This document shows positions 6,853 to 8,088 of a stretch of DNA of 8,088 bases, piece after piece. Source of the DNA: Acidobacteriota bacterium (GTDB lineage: Bacteria > Acidobacteriota > Terriglobia > Terriglobales > Acidobacteriaceae); assembly GCA_003225615.1 (NCBI GenBank), contig QIAS01000054.1:459-8546 (forward strand), read 5' to 3'. The position numbers were made by a program, and so were the translations under genes. Within the stretch, counting starts at the first letter, position 1; every line of letters starts with the position of its first letter. The notes under the pieces were generated by a model. It saw only the letters and a program-made list of their open reading frames with translations. It made no database searches and was not told the DNA's origin.

Positions 6853-7922
6853 CCGTTTACCGTAAAGCGGCTATCCGCGAATGCCCGCGAGGAGCATTCA
6901 ACGGGCGTGATCTCGTGCAGGAGAGAACTGGGAAAAAATACGATCTGGTTCTGCTCCGGCACGATTGTTTGGTATTGGCCCGTGCTGCGGTATTCGTCGT
7001 TTTCCCGCCGTGAGTCGTAAATCCGGAGTTCACCTCCCTGAAATGCCTTGGGCTCACGGTGAAAGAAGTAGACGAAAGTCAGCTCCCGAGAAGCGATTTC
7101 ATCTTGACCGTTATCGTTGTGGTGGCGGAAAAAATCGCCGTCGTTGCTGGCCGTCATCTGCGCTTCGATGCGGGTGATGGGAAAAACTTCCGACCCGAGC
7201 TTCTGCATCACAAGCGGCAGCGCGGCCTGGATTCGGTTCAAAATTAACGTCTGGTGAGCACCCAGATCCATGAGTACCCGGGAGCGGCGGTATTCATAGT
7301 CAATCCCCGAGCCGCCATCGCCCGGCGCAAGCACTTCGCTAAGTGCAAAATCGGCCTCGTGCGCCAAGGCATACTGGATGACTTCATTCAATTCGTCAGG
7401 AACCAGAAATTCATCCAGAAGGGCATACTGAGCAGGCAGAAACTCAGGGCGCTCCATGAGCGCTGCCGAAGTGGCCGACTCTACTCGTTTGAGCATGCCG
7501 GGGCCGGGGCTGGGCTGAGGTGGACGAGGGCCGCTGCTGGGAGCAGTTCCCGGACCAGGGCTCGGCTGGGGTGGGCGAGGCCCACTGGTTTTAAGACTTG
7601 TTTCGGACACACTGTTTGGTTTTGGTGGTCGCGGGCCGCTCATTGAGAGCGAGACCGTCGGATTCAGATCGCTATTCTGCACGCCGTTGTGCAAGATTTG
7701 CTCAACGATCTGGCCGCCCAGCACAGTGAAGGCGCGTTGTGCCACAGTTTCGCCGACGGCATGAGCAATGATCTCAGCGACGGCCTGATTCGATCTATTT
7801 GCCGAGTTACTGCGCGCATGTTGTAAGAGGTTGCTGAGCAATTCTCGTTCGCGGGGGCTCAGGATTCGTTCATCTTGCAGCAACGTCTCAGAAAAACTAT
7901 GGAGGATCTCTTTGCTTGTCAT
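6837..7922 (-). CDS. Prolyl-4-hydroxylase-like 2OG/Fe(II) dioxygenase with N-terminal leader-like and SGPRPP-repeat region
   Basis: 361 residues from ATG 7922, preferred because GAGGTG lies 9 nt upstream; a GTG at 7934 would add four residues. The C-terminal half (about 160-361) is a P4Hc-type oxygenase: H268-x-D270 (FFRHHNDNG) and H336 (FPSSLLHEITPV) bind iron, and R352 in SRFTVNGWFHR fits the 2-oxoglutarate-binding position. The closing pattern FFPSSLLHE-x-x-PV and the TVNGW end match prolyl-hydroxylase and Tpa1-like families, so proline or another residue in a peptide is the expected substrate class. The N-terminal half is unusual. Residues 1-80 are predicted helical, with LSPRERELLSNLLQHA and AVGETVAQRAFTVLGG. 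Residues 95-142 carry three SGPRPP motifs in a Pro/Gly/Ser-rich tract. There is no signal peptide, so it is cytoplasmic. It heads a two-gene operon with the second oxygenase, overlapping by 16 bp. The repeats could be a substrate carried in cis or a flexible linker. Confidence 0.85.
   Translation of the reverse strand: MTSKEILHSFSETLLQDERILSPRERELLSNLLQHARSNSANRSNQAVAEIIAHAVGETVAQRAFTVLGGQIVEQILHNGVQNSDLNPTVSLSMSGPRPPKPNSVSETSLKTSGPRPPQPSPGPGTAPSSGPRPPQPSPGPGMLKRVESATSAALMERPEFLPAQYALLDEFLVPDELNEVIQYALAHEADFALSEVLAPGDGGSGIDYEYRRSRVLMDLGAHQTLILNRIQAALPLVMQKLGSEVFPITRIEAQMTASNDGDFFRHHNDNGQDEIASRELTFVYFFHREPKAFQGGELRIYDSRRENDEYRSTGQYQTIVPEQNQIVFFPSSLLHEITPVECSSRAFADSRFTVNGWFHR
7497..7640 (-). 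repeat. SGPRPP peptide repeats within the prolyl-hydroxylase-like protein
   Basis: Three copies of S-G-P-R-P-P: residues 95-100 (followed by KP), 113-118 and 130-135. The last two extend to the identical 13-mer SGPRPPQPSPGPG (7548-7586 and 7497-7535), spaced 51 bp apart. At DNA level the two 39-bp units differ at a synonymous position in 9 of 13 codons with no amino-acid change. They are therefore not a recent tandem duplication, and the peptide sequence looks selected. Confidence 0.85.
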
Positions 7923-7966
7923 CTCTAGACACACCTCTATCTGGGTATTTTGGCGAGCACATTATC
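7917..7966 (-). promoter_or_regulatory. Start region of the oxygenase operon: Shine-Dalgarno and -10-like element
   Basis: On the minus strand, GAGGTG ends 9 nt before ATG 7922 and decides this start over the GTG at 7934. A GATAAT hexamer (7966-7961), matching five of six -10 consensus bases, lies about 38 nt upstream of the ATG. I see no convincing -35 at 16-18 bp, only a pyrimidine-rich stretch, so the promoter half of this call is weak. Confidence 0.35.
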
Positions 7967-8067
7967 GAGGGACCCAAAAAGGGGAAGAGAACAACTGTGG
8001 CGCGGAGCCTAACAGAAAAGGCTGTGGAAATAGCAGAAATTAATTTGTATCACGCGATACCGATGTC

Positions 8068-8083
8068 TGACGTTATTTCGTCA
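8068..8083. promoter_or_regulatory. Small inverted repeat TGACG-N6-CGTCA, possible operator
   Basis: TGACG (8068-8072) and CGTCA (8079-8083) form a perfect 5-bp inverted repeat with a 6-bp spacer, about 150 bp upstream of the oxygenase operon and just before an ATG at the window edge (8086). Size and spacing would suit a dimeric regulator, but such a short repeat can occur by chance. Confidence 0.15.
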
Positions 8084-8088
8084 CCATG

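Noticed and set aside
7497..7640. Repeat tract as a proline-rich antimicrobial peptide (PRPP resembles apidaecin-type sequences)
   Set aside because: The tract lies inside a large cytoplasmic enzyme with no signal peptide or processing site that I can see; the resemblance is compositional.
8007..8024. AGCCT/AGGCT hairpin upstream of the oxygenase operon as a riboswitch or terminator
   Set aside because: Only a 5-bp stem with an A-rich loop, and no further conserved structure around it.

Overview
The window looks like a piece of an acidobacterial (Acidobacteriota) chromosome of moderately high GC. The assignment is inference from gene content. A Hanks-type Ser/Thr kinase carries one membrane helix and a TolB/WD40-like (PD40) C-terminal region, an architecture greatly expanded in that phylum. 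A secreted protein carries an 'LGDVAR..RKK' N-terminal motif that I associate with uncharacterised acidobacterial exported proteins. No rRNA, tRNA, CRISPR array, insertion sequence or integrase is visible.

Layout, left to right. (1) 3-527 (+): C-terminal part of an ABC-3 type metal-ion permease, cut by the window edge. (2) 528-1138: a 611-bp stretch without a confident gene. It holds a possible 40-residue ORF with a strong Shine-Dalgarno, a weak promoter candidate and a GC-rich hairpin cluster. (3) 1139-1963 (+): an exported protein of unknown function. (4) 2021-3040 (-): an intact Gfo/Idh/MocA NAD(P)-dependent oxidoreductase, convergent with gene 3. (5) 3230-5732 (+): a receptor-like Ser/Thr kinase behind a good sigma70-like promoter. 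Its reading frame breaks near 4900, so the propeller is split into a kinase-bearing part and an orphan C-terminal part. (6) 5812-6852 (-) and 6837-7922 (-): two dissimilar 2-oxoglutarate/Fe(II) dioxygenase-type genes in one overlapping operon, convergent with the kinase.

The oxygenase pair is the most interesting part. The upstream gene encodes a prolyl-4-hydroxylase-like catalytic domain joined to an unusual N-terminal half: a helical, leader-like segment followed by three copies of a Ser-Gly-Pro-Arg-Pro-Pro motif. Two copies extend to an identical 13-residue peptide encoded by mostly different synonymous codons, so the peptide itself seems to be conserved. A proline-rich repeat fused to a proline-hydroxylase-like enzyme, next to a second oxygenase, suggests a self-modifying or RiPP-like peptide system. 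This is a hypothesis only; a flexible linker is the plain alternative. The downstream oxygenase is open upstream to an ATG overlapping the first gene by 16 bp, but an in-frame TAG interrupts it 36 codons in.

Two interrupted reading frames in 8 kb may reflect real gene decay or sequence error; raw reads would decide.
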